64,000 bases of DNA, taken from the NCBI GenBank assembly GCA_034231615.1, contig CM067307.1, positions 2,631,647-2,695,646 on the forward strand, read 5' to 3'. The position numbers were made by a program, and so were the translations under genes. Of the stretch, positions 23,373-33,227 are shown one piece after another. Every line of letters begins with the position of its first letter. Position 1 is the stretch's first letter. This DNA comes from Meghimatium bilineatum (lineage: Eukaryota > Mollusca > Gastropoda > Stylommatophora > Philomycidae). Below the pieces are notes generated by a model that saw only the letters and a list, made by a program, of their open reading frames with translations, did not search any database and was not told the DNA's origin.

Positions 23373-23775
23373 GCTGCAATTATTACCTACATACGTTTAC
23401 ACATGTCAGGAATGACATGATCAGCAAAGTACTTTCTTGAAGGCAATTCATACCTTTTTCCATTGTATGCATCAACTCTCTGAAACCTGGTAGTTCAACT
23501 ACTTGAAAAGGCTCCATATCTATTACTATCATTCGGTTTACGGCAGCACTGATGCGTTTAGCATTGGGACGATTGATGTCCCACATTTTGACCCGGTTCA
23601 ATGCCTGCATAATTGACTGCTGGGTACTGCTGCGTGCTTTATGCAAACACGATCCCAGATTCATCATAAATGTGGTCGCCAATACACAGGACTTCAGTGA
23701 GATGCTTTCTTTTCCATCATTTCGTCATGGCTTTTCCTGTGCATCGATCGCAAATGGGTCTACATTGATTTTTCT
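23373..23775 (-). pseudogene. hAT transposase relic, N-terminal portion
   Basis: The minus-strand translation has SSTQQSIMQ, RISAAVNRMIVIDMEPFQVV and ELPGFRELMHTMEK, matching the ZBED/hAT pattern of ...MI..D..PF..VE..GFR.L.... A single-base frameshift follows, after which the reading continues as YELPSRKYFADHVIPDMCKR in the next frame. The LINE at 21541-23372 separates it from the downstream part, and a family D LINE abuts its upstream side. No BED finger is visible. Confidence 0.85.
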
Positions 23776-24690
23776 TCTTCTTCTTTCGTTCACTTGAAAC
23801 ATGTCTATATCTGTAATTCTGTCTCCTTAATAAAACTCACTGTCTTTTGTAGTTCATACAGTGTCCCATAGAGTTTTGATTCCAGTGTTGTTTCCTCTGG
23901 CCAATATGTCTGCCTCAGCGTTTCATGCTCAGAACACTCTTGAAGTATATGTTTGGCACTCTGTGCTGCCTGTCCACATGTACACATTGCCGTGTTGCCA
24001 ATCTTGAACTTTGTATACATGTGACTGCGGAGTCGGTTGTGTCCCGTTCTGAGACGTAGAATTATAACTTGTTCTGGTCTGTTCATAATATGATAGTCAT
24101 CTTGTGTTGGTGTTTGTGGCTTTCTTATTGACTTGATCATCTGTTTTTTCTGATGGTAGGTGATTGGTACATCTGGTTGGTCTTCGGCAGCACCTTCCTT
24201 AGCCAGTTGGTCTGCTTTTTCATTTCCTGGTATTCCACAGTGAGAGGGTATCCACTGCATGGTTAACCTATACTGGTAAGACAATTCATTAAGTAGTTTT
24301 TGCAAGTATGTTAGTTGTCCAGACTGGAGAGCTTGAAGCACTGACCTTGCATCTGTCAGGAATACCACAGGCTGTAGGTCAGAGTTGGAGTTCAACAGTT
24401 TTTTAGCTGTCACACTAATTGATTGGATTTCAACATCATAATTATTGCAGAATTTTCCTGTCGGTGTTCTGATGGTATCTCTAGGCTTGTGTGGATATTC
24501 TATATATACACCTGCACCTTCATTCCTCACGGCATTCTGTGCTGACCCATCTGTGTATAATCTGACCCATATATCTTGTGGATATTCCTCATCCAGAAAA
24601 CTGAGGGTGACTGTCCTTCGCTGCACACTGTTCTGTTCGTCCTCGCTTAGTATTTCTTTCACATGGATCTGAATATATATTACAGATGTT
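23776..24690 (-). mobile_element. 5'-truncated RNase-H LINE (family D) next to the hAT
   Basis: A minus-strand LINE 3' segment whose tail is a GAA-rich run (plus-strand TTTTTCTTCTTCTTCTTT near 23771-23790) abutting hAT sequence. It carries the 285-codon ORF described next. Confidence 0.75.
23805..24662 (-). CDS. LINE ORF2 C-terminal fragment: RNase H plus CCHC-like knuckle (285 aa)
   Basis: An open reading frame that keeps all four acidic RNase H residues of the family: Asp in LYTDGSA (about residue 38), Glu in NYDVEIQSI (about 78), Asp in FLTDARSVLQAL (about 104) and Asp in PGNEKADQLAKEG (about 150). It also has the MQWIPSHCGIPGNE stretch around the conserved His. A zinc-knuckle-like C-x-C...H....C (MCTCGQAAQSAKHILQECSE) follows at about 228-245. 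RT and endonuclease are absent. It is probably a dead-on-arrival 5' truncation, with the ORF intact because the insertion is young or short. No promoter is evident. Confidence 0.8.
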   Translation of the reverse strand: MKEILSEDEQNSVQRRTVTLSFLDEEYPQDIWVRLYTDGSAQNAVRNEGAGVYIEYPHKPRDTIRTPTGKFCNNYDVEIQSISVTAKKLLNSNSDLQPVVFLTDARSVLQALQSGQLTYLQKLLNELSYQYRLTMQWIPSHCGIPGNEKADQLAKEGAAEDQPDVPITYHQKKQMIKSIRKPQTPTQDDYHIMNRPEQVIILRLRTGHNRLRSHMYTKFKIGNTAMCTCGQAAQSAKHILQECSEHETLRQTYWPEETTLESKLYGTLYELQKTVSFIKETELQI

Positions 24691-24697
24691 ATCTGAA

Positions 24698-24950
24698 AAC
24701 GTCGTTGGTCCTACATCAGGCATCTCCTACGCGTAGACATCAACAGAATACACCACCAATTTCTTGAATGGATACCAACAGGTAAAAGAGCCAGGGGTAG
24801 ACTAAAGAAACACTGAGAAGAACAATACTTCGAGAAAGTAAAACAATCAATATACATACTATTCAAGAACTGCACAGAATAGCTTTGAACAGACAGAATT
24901 GGAGAGATCTGACATCCGCCCTATGCGCTAACTTCAGCGTTAGAGGAAAA
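24698..24950 (+). pseudogene. RTE-like LINE 3' end (family E)
   Basis: The plus-strand translation RRWSYIRHLLRVDINRI, then FLEWIPTGKRARGRLKKH, is the ORF2 C-terminal motif common to RTE-like elements (W.GH.LRM..NR......W.P.GKR.RGRPK). After a stop and a frame change it continues TINIHTIQELHRIALNRQNW and RDLTSALCA. The tail is TGAATGAATG. Broken. Confidence 0.75.
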
Positions 24951-25026
24951 TGAATGAATGGTTGTTTGTGTATACGGATGTTCTTGTTGTGTTCCCTTCT
25001 TTTCTAGTATGTCTGTCTTATCATTG

Positions 25027-25440
25027 TCAGGTGTGTTTGGGTAGCCATGAATCAACTTCATAACAATGTTGACTTCCATAAGATCTTAGCAGCTGGTTGT
25101 CATGGTGATATATTTCAACTAGCTCAGGTTTACAATGTCCATCACATTCTAGTGCTTGAAGAGCAGAATCTGTAAAAATCATAATGTTTTGGACTTTTGA
25201 TGGAAATGCATCAAATACGGTCTTCAAGTGGTACAAGGAAACTTCTAGTAATGATATTTCAGCTTCATAGTTAGAACATATCTCCCCACATACATCAAAC
25301 ATCTCATCAGATATGTTGTCAGGATATTCTATATAGACACCATAAACTGCTTTGATGGTGGCTTTGAAAACAGACACATCAGTATAGACATGAATCCATT
25401 GTTCTGGGTAGGTGTGTATTGTTTTCTGTGTTGCTTTCAT
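25027..25440 (-). pseudogene. RNase H fragment of LINE family D
   Basis: 137 codons on the minus strand: WIHVYTDVSVFKATIKAVYG, GVYIEYPDNISDEMF, CSNYEAEISLLEVSLYHLKT and IMIFTDSALQALE. TDVS replaces the usual TDGS. A frameshift near SYGSQHC destroys the last part, where the other frame reads IVMKLIHGYPNTPDNDKTD. It belongs with the RT-thumb piece at 25901-26440, and another LINE fragment lies between them. Confidence 0.8.
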
Positions 25441-25496
25441 AAGACTTACTGGGTCAGAACTTTTCGTTGCATTATCTCTTAATTGTGTCTAGATTT

Positions 25497-25900
25497 CTAT
25501 TTTGTCTGTTGTCTTTCCCCATGTGGTTTGTGATCCACTCTTGCCGTTAAGCGTAGGGGTGACTGGAGCTCGAGCTTGCGTTCTATCGCCAGATGTGTGG
25601 CCTCGGCTGTGCTATAACCGTGTCTGTACAGGATGTCCCTGACGTTTTCTATCCATCTTTTCCGTGGGTTTCCTCTCGCTTTGTACCCTGATCTCATTTA
25701 GTTATATGCTTGTACGGGCAACTTTTCGTGATGCATTCTCATAATGTGGCCAAACCACTTTATCTGTTCTCTCTCTATGTAATTTTTACAAGATATTATA
25801 CCTATTCTTTCCCTGATTATTCATTTCGCAATCTATCAAGCCTGGTGACCCAGGCAGCTTTACTCAAACATTTCATCTCGCATGTCACTATTTTTCTGTA
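25497..25900 (-). pseudogene. LINE 3' end (family F) inserted in a family D LINE
   Basis: The minus-strand translation CEMKCLSKAAWVTRLDRLRN, then REQIKWFGHIMRMHHEKLP, a stop, then ARGNPRKRWIENVRDIL and EATHLAIERKLELQSPLRLT, is the RT thumb and C-terminal motif of a LINE distinct from family E. It separates two halves of a family D element, so it probably inserted there. Confidence 0.75.
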
Positions 25901-26440
25901 ATGTGAAGATGAGAAAGACCAGGTTTAATTTGATTTCTAGTAACTTAAAATACGCGTGTGTTGATAAATATTTTTCTATTCTTTGCAGTTCTTGACTCTT
26001 ATCTGGAAGGTGATAGCTGTCTTTTATTTAATTGACATGACCGAGGACTGACTTTTGTTTTATTCTGTGGTATAGTTGCCAGTTTTCTACAAGTTATTTA
26101 TTTTGGTGATCTGTGTTCATTCTTTTGTTTCTCTCATAAGCCTACATTGCAGCCATATCTCTCCGCATCTCAAGGGGTTTCACATTTGTATGTATTTCTC
26201 ATGCAGCCGCTGGTGTAGATCTCATTTCTTCACTAATAAGGTGTGTGACATTGTTCTGTACTCTGTCTAGAGATTCTACATTTGTTTTGGAACATGTTGT
26301 GAGGAGTACACTGCTGTATTCTAAAGCAGAACGTATGTAACCAAGATATGCAATATGTATATTGAATTTCATTTGTATTTTTGTTTTTGCAAAAACAACA
26401 AAATCTCTGTCTCAAATTGCAAATGCCGTTCAAAGTCGTA
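25901..26440 (-). pseudogene. RT thumb of LINE family D
   Basis: Reading through stops on the minus strand: YIRSALEYSSVLLTTCSKTN, VESLDRVQNNVTHLISEEMR, STPAAA-EIHTNVKPLEMRRD and ENWQLYHRIKQKSVLGHV. This matches the region after the RT palm (Y.R..LEYSS...., LD.VQN.....I.G..R.TP....E....PL..RR). Upstream palm motifs are not found. Confidence 0.75.
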
Positions 26441-26879
26441 GTCGAGGTGTGGTTATTGTGTTATCGATTTAGTTTCTTAGAATTTACATTCATACATAAG
26501 TAGAAACGAGTTTTAAGTACACATTTATTACAATGCAGGAAGTTACCGTCTTACGTTACTAGCATTTATGTAAAGAATCTAAGATGGTACATTTATATTG
26601 TAATATTAATAATCCTAAAAAGCGAACTCACTTGGCTCTTGGCTCAATCTTTCTTGTATAAATCTTCTTTTTTTCCCGTTCTTTGAAACAAGACTCAAAA
26701 AGCACTCATGTCAAGGAAGGAAGAAAAATGAAAGTTCATTTTGACATGGAAGTCATATAGAGGGAAATATTGAAATTATTTGCTAAAATGAACTTGTTTC
26801 TTTTCGGAAATCAAAAGTAAAATTCCAGATCGATTGCGATATTAAGATATTGAAAATTTGTCTGTAGAAAATTGTAAGA
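26441..26879. other. Unassigned AT-rich spacer
   Basis: No recognisable feature. It may contain the undetected 5' part and terminal repeat of the adjacent mariner-type relic. Confidence 0.4.
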
Positions 26880-27435
26880 ACTTCCGGCTTCACTTTCAGA
26901 AGAACCTTAGGCGGCAGGAATATTATTTGTGAAAAGTCACACTTGACTGCTGCCCAAAGTAAATACCTGAGACAGATCCGGAAGCGGAGAAGCCAAGTTT
27001 ATCATATTGTATATTTGGACAAAACTTGGCTCAATGTTCACCACACAAATACTAAAGAATGGCAATCAGTGGACGGTAACATAATATAAACATTCCAAGC
27101 AGCAAAAGCAGACTGGAAGTAGTAATAGAGCCCTAATCTATGAAGCTGGACTTATTTTTCGATGAAAATGTACATTTGGTAAGAACTATCATACTGAAAT
27201 GGATGGATATAATTCCAGGCATTGGATGGAGAACACTCTTCTTCCGATTATGGAAGGACCACTATGTTTAGTAACGAACACTGCTTCCCATCACAACCAA
27301 GTATCATCCGAAGACCAATGCATCAAATACAAAATAAAAACAAAAACAAATGAAGACATGTCTTACTGATAAAATTGTCAACTTCGATGATACGTTTTTG
27401 ATGCTCGAAGTGTTACAACTTGTAAAACGCAATTT
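26880..27435 (+). pseudogene. Tc1/mariner-superfamily transposase relic, copy 1
   Basis: The plus-strand frames read FRRTLGGRNIICEKSHLTAA and SQVYHIVYLDKTWLNVHHTN (first catalytic Asp in YLDxTW). After frameshifts they continue YHTEMDGYNSRHWMENTLLP and LEGPLCL-type sequence ending VTNTASHH. The family pattern at that last position is VMDNASYH, so the second catalytic Asp appears to be Asn. It ends at EVLQLVK where a family D LINE begins. Confidence 0.75.
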
Positions 27436-28430
27436 AAGTCCAGAACAATGCCTGCATCTTATTAGCGGAGCAATGAGATCTACACTAGCGGTTGCTTGTG
27501 AAATACATACAAATACTGATGGGTCTGCTTTCAAAGCCACCACGAAAGCAGGTCATGGTGTCTATATAGAATATCCAGACAAAACATCTGATGAGTTGTT
27601 TGATTCTTGTGGAGAGATATGTTCTAACTGAAGCTGAAATATCAGCAATAGAAGTTGCCTTGTACCACCTGAAAACCATATTTGATGCCTTTCCATCAAA
27701 TGTCCAAATTATAGTGATTTTTACAGACTCTATGTCGGCATTTGAAGCACTAGAATGTGTTTGTCATTGTAAGCCTAAGCTGGTTGAAAAATATCACCAT
27801 GACAACCAGCTGCTTACATCGTATGAAGGCAATATGGTTATGCAGTGGATTCCTAGCTACTCAAACACACATGGCAATGACAAGAAGGAGAGACTGGAAA
27901 AAATGAGAGCTCAACAAGAACAGCCATATATACAAACAACCACGCACACAGTTAAAACGATATTGAAATCTGTGAACAAAGAAAATTAGATGCACAGATG
28001 TGTCATGGGAAAAACTGAGAGGGAAATCTATAAATATATGACCAACTCAAATACTAAAGACAACATCAACCTCCTGGGAAGAAACGACCAGAGTATTATT
28101 TTCCGACATCGCACACACCATGTACAGCGTAACAATCACCCACTGAACAGAATACAACCACAACACACTCCAGAGTGCCATCTGTGCACTCATCCTTATG
28201 AAACTGTTGACCACCATCTTTTTTGAATACACAGCTCTGGATGACATCAGAAAAATGCTTTTCCCTCCAGGGCCAGATAAATGGAATAAATTAAATGGAA
28301 AAAACAACAGCTTACAAACGCATGTATGTATCACACAATGGCATTATGTCAAAGGGCATCATCCCATGGACCACTGGATCAGCAACACAGCAACGAAACA
28401 ACCGACTTTTTTTTTCAATAAAAATATATA
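27436..28430 (+). pseudogene. RNase-H LINE family D fragment with internal deletion
   Basis: Starts in the RT thumb (CLHLISGAMRSTLAVACEIHTN) and jumps directly into RNase H (TDGSAFKATTKAGHGVYIEYP), skipping the segment between them that is present in the 25.0-26.4-kb copy. It continues EAEISAIEVALYHLKT, IVIFTDSMSAFEALE and MQWIPSYSNTHGNDKKERLE, where the last conserved Asp position reads as Lys-Glu. One stop separates it from TEREIYKYMTNSNTKDN and a knuckle-like PECHLCTHPYETVDHHLFE. Lies between two mariner relics. Confidence 0.8.
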
Positions 28431-28435
28431 GCTGG

Positions 28436-29010
28436 TAAGGAATTTTTCAATAAATATATATAGCTGGTTAGGACTATCATACTGAAATGGATGGGCATAT
28501 TTTCAGGAATTGTATGGAGAACACTCTTCTTCCAGTTCTGGAAGGACCACTATGTTTAGCAATGAATACTGCTTCCTATCAAAACGCAGTATTACCGGAA
28601 GACAAAATACCAAATGCATCAAATACAAAAAACAAATTAAGACATGACTTACTAAAGAAAATGTCCACTTGGATGACACTTTATTGAAGCCCGAAGTGTT
28701 ACAGCTTGTGAAAGAAGACAAAAAAAAACAAAGTTGTATTATATTAAGAAAATAATTCAAAAATATAGCCACACTTCTCCGCGACTACCGGCATATCATG
28801 CTCACATTAACCGAATAGAGTTAGTTCTGGTTAAGGTCAAAGGGCAAGTTGTGGAACAGAATACAACGTTTAGAATGTTTGATGTTGAAGCTCTGACACG
28901 CGAGTGCCTCACAGAAAATAGACGTTGAGTTTTGGAAAAATGTTTTGGATCATGTAATCCGAGAGGAAGATGACAACTGGCACCGAGATGGATGACAATT
29001 TCTGCAACTA
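28436..29010 (+). pseudogene. Tc1/mariner-superfamily transposase relic, copy 2
   Basis: YHTEMDGHIFRNCMENTLLP, then CLAMNTASYQN (again Asn where the family has Asp), then KPEVLQLVKEDKKK and SPRLPAYHAHINRIELVLVK plus KGQVVEQNTTF (the Glu of NPIEL is kept), then DVEALTRECLTENR, a stop and further sequence. About 240 bp overlap copy 1 (27168-27432), at roughly 85% identity by eye. A 33-bp duplicate with AATAAA words lies just upstream (28405-28465). Confidence 0.8.
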
Positions 29011-30179
29011 TTAACAATAATCAACCTCTTGAAATCATCAGATTTGAAATTGTGAAGAAATTATTTCGTGGACAGACCACATAATGACCCTACATAAATA
29101 AGTGTATGTTGAGCAGACCATTAGGTACATATACAGTGGCAACAGAATGCCATCTTAAATCGGCTAAAATAATATACAGTATTTAAGCGTAGTTATGAAA
29201 CCCGTGTGTCTAATGGTGACCAAAATGCATACCAACTACATATAGCAGTGAGATTCAGTATTGCACATACGAGTAAAGAACATATACAATTGACAACATA
29301 TACAGAAATTTGACCTAACAAGTATTTTTAGACATGAGCCTTTGAATGCAAAGTTACTTGACAGTAACATGTTTACTGTAATATCTAAAAGTTAACACCG
29401 CTTATTTGCAATGGACTACAAACGTCAAAGAATTTCGAGGACATGCACAATCTAGAGCAGGTATGGACTAAATAATACCATTATTTTTGCGTCGGATAAA
29501 GTCTAATATCGAATGACAAAGATCTCTGCAATGAAATAGACCGTTTCTGAGATATTCGAATGAATGTGTGATTACGAATATATAAACGGATAAAGAATAT
29601 TTCTCTAAACCTTCCCTTCGTATGGTCCACACGGTGCGTCGATAAATTGTTTATAACTGTCTGCGACAGCATTCTTTATTACAATCGTTATCAATAAAGT
29701 GAGTTTAGAAATAAATTAATGTCCAACATTGGAGGTCTATCAAATGACAGGAGGTTCTATGATTGTATGGAAATATTTTATTTGTACTATTAATCTTCAT
29801 TACCTTTATAAATCATTGATTACCATAGAGAACTGATCTCATGAAGATGGTCGTTTCATGATGTGATTCTCAAGTGGTTGATGTTGTCAGAACAGAGATT
29901 TACAATATTTCTAGTCATAAAATGCCACCTGTTGTAGACAATTGTTTATATTAGTTGAGATTGAGTTGACTGTGAGAATTACGATTTCTGTCACGTTAAG
30001 TGTTAACTAGGATGTTTTCATGTGTGTACATGACACTTGTGGTTATTTATGGCGCAGTGTTTGACCTATACGTCTTTTGTTCATGTCTTTGATGGTTGAC
30101 ATCGGACCGCTATGTTTTGTTGACAATTACAATGTTTTGGAGATTCTGAAGATTTTTGATTTAATTTATTTAGTTTTAA
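29011..30179. other. Unassigned AT-rich DNA
   Basis: No recognisable ORF, array or element. Probably includes the 3' end of the mariner relic. Confidence 0.45.
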
Positions 30180-31326
30180 GTACGAAACACCTTCTTGATT
30201 CTTGATTAGAAACTGGCTTCACAGCACATGGGGCATTCCTATAAGTGCTTCGCCCTCCGTTCCAGCATTCACTCCAGTGTATGTAGACTATGAGTCCCGG
30301 TCGGATGTTGATTATGTGATCTTCGGGACTTCGGGATATGTCTGGTTTATCTCTTATTTGCAATATGCCGTCTATCGCAGCATTGCCTGCCATTAAGTCG
30401 GCACTCTTGTTTCATCTGACCCCAGCATGACCAGTGCAGTATATCTATATAAGTATCTGGACAGTGGAGTTGTTTAATAAGTTCTGCTTGTCATTTTTAA
30501 GCATACACTTTTCTATCTTTAGTAGCATGCTTTGAGAGCCTGTGAGTATTACCGAGTGTGTTCATGTACCAGTTATCAACCAATTAAGTGCTGCTGTAAC
30601 TCCCTCTATCTTCATCCTCATGATCGATGTGATAGTGGAATATGCTGAAGATTTCTCAACCAATTTCACGCAGTTTCTGTAGGCAACAAAACCCCCCCAA
30701 ACGCTTTTATTTGTGTTTCTGTTAACTGAGCAATCTGTGTAAATAATTATGTCGTGTGGTTTAGAGTGTAGCTGGACGAGTGCATGCACTGTAACCTGTG
30801 CCCGGGCACGCGTCCGTTTTTGACACGCTGTATCTAGCTGTATTATTAATTTACTCGGTGATTTTTTTCTCTCCATTTCTTCAAATTCACATTCTCTTCT
30901 CAGTTTGTCTTCAGCATCTGCCATCATTAATCTGCCACGCTTGATTCGTTTTTCTTTTGACTCATCTAGACGTTGGTGTAATGGATGGTGGTTGTATTCT
31001 GTCACTTCAAGTTACGACCTAGCTTGTGTTACCTGATGTCGCACTCTAATGCTGGGGAAATCAAGCAGAAATCCCATAGCAGAGATGGGTGTATCTCTAG
31101 TACACCCAAGTACCGCACTAATGGTCTCATATTGAACGTATTCCAATCTATCGACTTGTATATGTGGCAGTGTTAGTAGGCCGAGACCATAATCTATGAC
31201 AGAAATCACCATCAATTGCAGAAGTAGAAAAAGTACCCAATTGCTGTATGTCGAAGCTCGCCATAACCTTATTAACACTGAGCCCCCTTTAAGCTTTCTG
31301 AATCATATTTGTGAAGTGCTTGTAGA

Positions 31327-31446
31327 ATGAGAGACTTCTATCAAAGATTATCCCAAGATATTTAAGTTCCTGTTCTATTTCATTGAATGAGAGACTTCTA
31401 TCAAAGATTATCCCAAGATATTGAAGTTCCTGTTCTATTTCATTGA
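31327..31446. repeat. 60-bp in-frame duplication inside LINE C copy 1
   Basis: Two consecutive 60-bp copies differing at one base (TTTAAG or TTGAAG). The encoded 20-residue piece ELQYLGIIFDRSLSF is duplicated in frame within the RT. Confidence 0.95.
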
Positions 31447-31545
31447 ATGAGCCCATGCAAGTGACAGCTGACAGTGTGTCAATGACCAGATTATTATTTA
31501 AGGAGTACCAGACGACATTTGTTTTCGAAGGATTTATCACAGCAG

Positions 31546-31745
31546 TGTGATGGAGTGCATCGCCGTGTGGTTAGAATACCGTTCTCAGACCCTTGAGTTC
31601 CAGGGTTCAATCCACGGTTGGGACAGGATTTTTTTCTTTCGGAGATACAATCAAAATCCTTCCTGTACATGTCGCGGCGTCTTCTATGGCAAAGCTGCCA
31701 TTATTTCCACAGCCTATAGGAAAACATGCAGTAATGAAAGTTTTT
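31546..31745 (+). mobile_element. tRNA-derived SINE inserted in LINE C copy 1
   Basis: The insert separates the RT YSDD segment from the downstream VINPSKTNVVW segment of the minus-strand LINE. It carries GTTCAATCC at 31605-31613, which fits the Pol III B-box consensus GWTCRANNC, and TGGTTAGAATACC about 30 bp upstream, which approximates an A box. About 120 bp of unrelated body follow. No clear A-tail or target duplication is seen. Confidence 0.65.
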
Positions 31746-32625
31746 AAAGTTGTTTATTTTGCACCATATTGTATAGTAGAATATCATCAGAGTATGTTAG
31801 AACTCTACAATTGCTTGAGGTTTGCAATTGAACAATTCTCAACGTATACACATTAAACAGCAATGGGGATAGAGGAGATCCTTGTGGCCGACCAGGTGCT
31901 ACTGGTCTGCTCACAGATGTCCAAATCCGCACCTCAGAGCAACTTTTCTACAAATTAACACATTTGCTATCCAGCGTATGATCCAGGAATGGATATCGTG
32001 TTCCATTAGCATGTCGACAAGATGGATGTAACTAAATCTATTGTACGCATCTTCTAGGTCTATCGCAGCAACTGCAGATTTTCTTTATTCTGAAGAGCTT
32101 CATAAACTTCCTGGCAATAACTGTTGTGTTTGTGACTGTGTCTCTTCTGTATCTGTATGCTCCTAGATGTTTTGGCAGAAAACCTTTGATCTCTAGTTCC
32201 CTGTATATGCGTCTAGCAACAATTCTTTCCAGAATCTTACCGTAAACATTCTACAGTGTGATGATGCGATAAACTTTTATGTCTGTAGAATCTTTGCCTT
32301 GTTATACACGGGTATAAGATAGCTATATAGCCACTCCTCTGGTACTACTCCTGTTTTCAGACTCGCATTATAATCGTCTGTCATCTTAACTAGCATATTC
32401 TTCCCAATGTCCCTGAGTAAGCTGTACCTGCTTTCATCCGGACCTAGAGCTTCATCGGATGTATTATTAATAGCTAGTTGCACTTCTTCAACATCTGCAA
32501 GCGGATATTCTTTGTGCCTAATATCCGTGACGAATGTCAGGGTATGCAGCGTTTCTTTGCGTTGATCTGAAACACCTCTTAAATACGTTTTGTATCCTAC
32601 TGCTTTCGGTTGGTGCTTAATGGGT

Positions 32626-33227
32626 ACATAGAGTTTGAATCATGTAATCGCCGTTGCAATTTATGTTCTATACTGTTTAACTGAAAAAAAAGAAACACAA
32701 CATTTTTGGGGAGTTACTTTTATAAAAGTTATTTCCCAGTTTGACATCATTCTATCGACTGTGTCCACCGTATCATTAACTTCTCGTGGTTACCTGAATA
32801 GTACCCACCTCATGATCCGTGAGCGAATGAAGGAGGTCAAGGTCAAAACAACATTTTTGACATTTGCTTATAAAAGGTTCATGAGAATTCCATGAACGGC
32901 AATGAACACAAAAGTATGTGACTATATTATTCAATGTGTATAACAGATGGGCGGTCATTGAATAAATACAGTTGAAAATTCACTGCGCACGTATGACTCC
33001 TCTCACTACGCAAGTATGACTCCTCTCACTGCGCAAGTATGACTCCTCTAACTAGAGAACAACGATACATCATCATTTGAGTCTTACATCATTGGACATT
33101 CACAAGGTGTAGTGGTCGGAAAATGACATTGTCCTGCGATGCCACAGAATGGAATGTGGTTAAAAATACCATTGCTCGTCTTTAGTACGTTTCTTCGACA
33201 AAGTGGCTCAGTGGCAGACGACCGCGC
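32626..33227. other. Unassigned spacer with a 23-bp repeat
   Basis: Contains three copies of TGACTCCTCTCACTGCGCAAG-type units near 32975-33050. A perfect A-box-like TGGCTCAGTGG lies at 33204-33214, just before the 60-bp array. Confidence 0.6.

Larger units (their letters stand above)
30180..32625 (-). pseudogene. RT-RNase H LINE (family C), copy 1
   Basis: On the minus strand: RT fingers (ADVEEVQLAINNTSDEALGP, GVVPEEWLYSYLIPVYNKAK), motif A (AIDLEDAYNRF near 32050), PQGSPLSPLLFNVYT and YSDDILLY (31744-31932, Ser for the usual Ala before DD), VVWYSLNNN, thumb (VISVIDYGLGLLTL, VQYETISAVLGCTRDTPISA), RNase H (IIYTDCSVNRNTNK, HAGVR-NKSADLMAG) and a C-terminal C-x2-C-C (ECPMCCEASF in another frame). 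The 3' tail is a TCAAGAA-type repeat at 30180-30205. It contains a SINE at 31546-31745 and a 60-bp internal duplication. Multiple stops and frameshifts; inactive. Confidence 0.85.
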
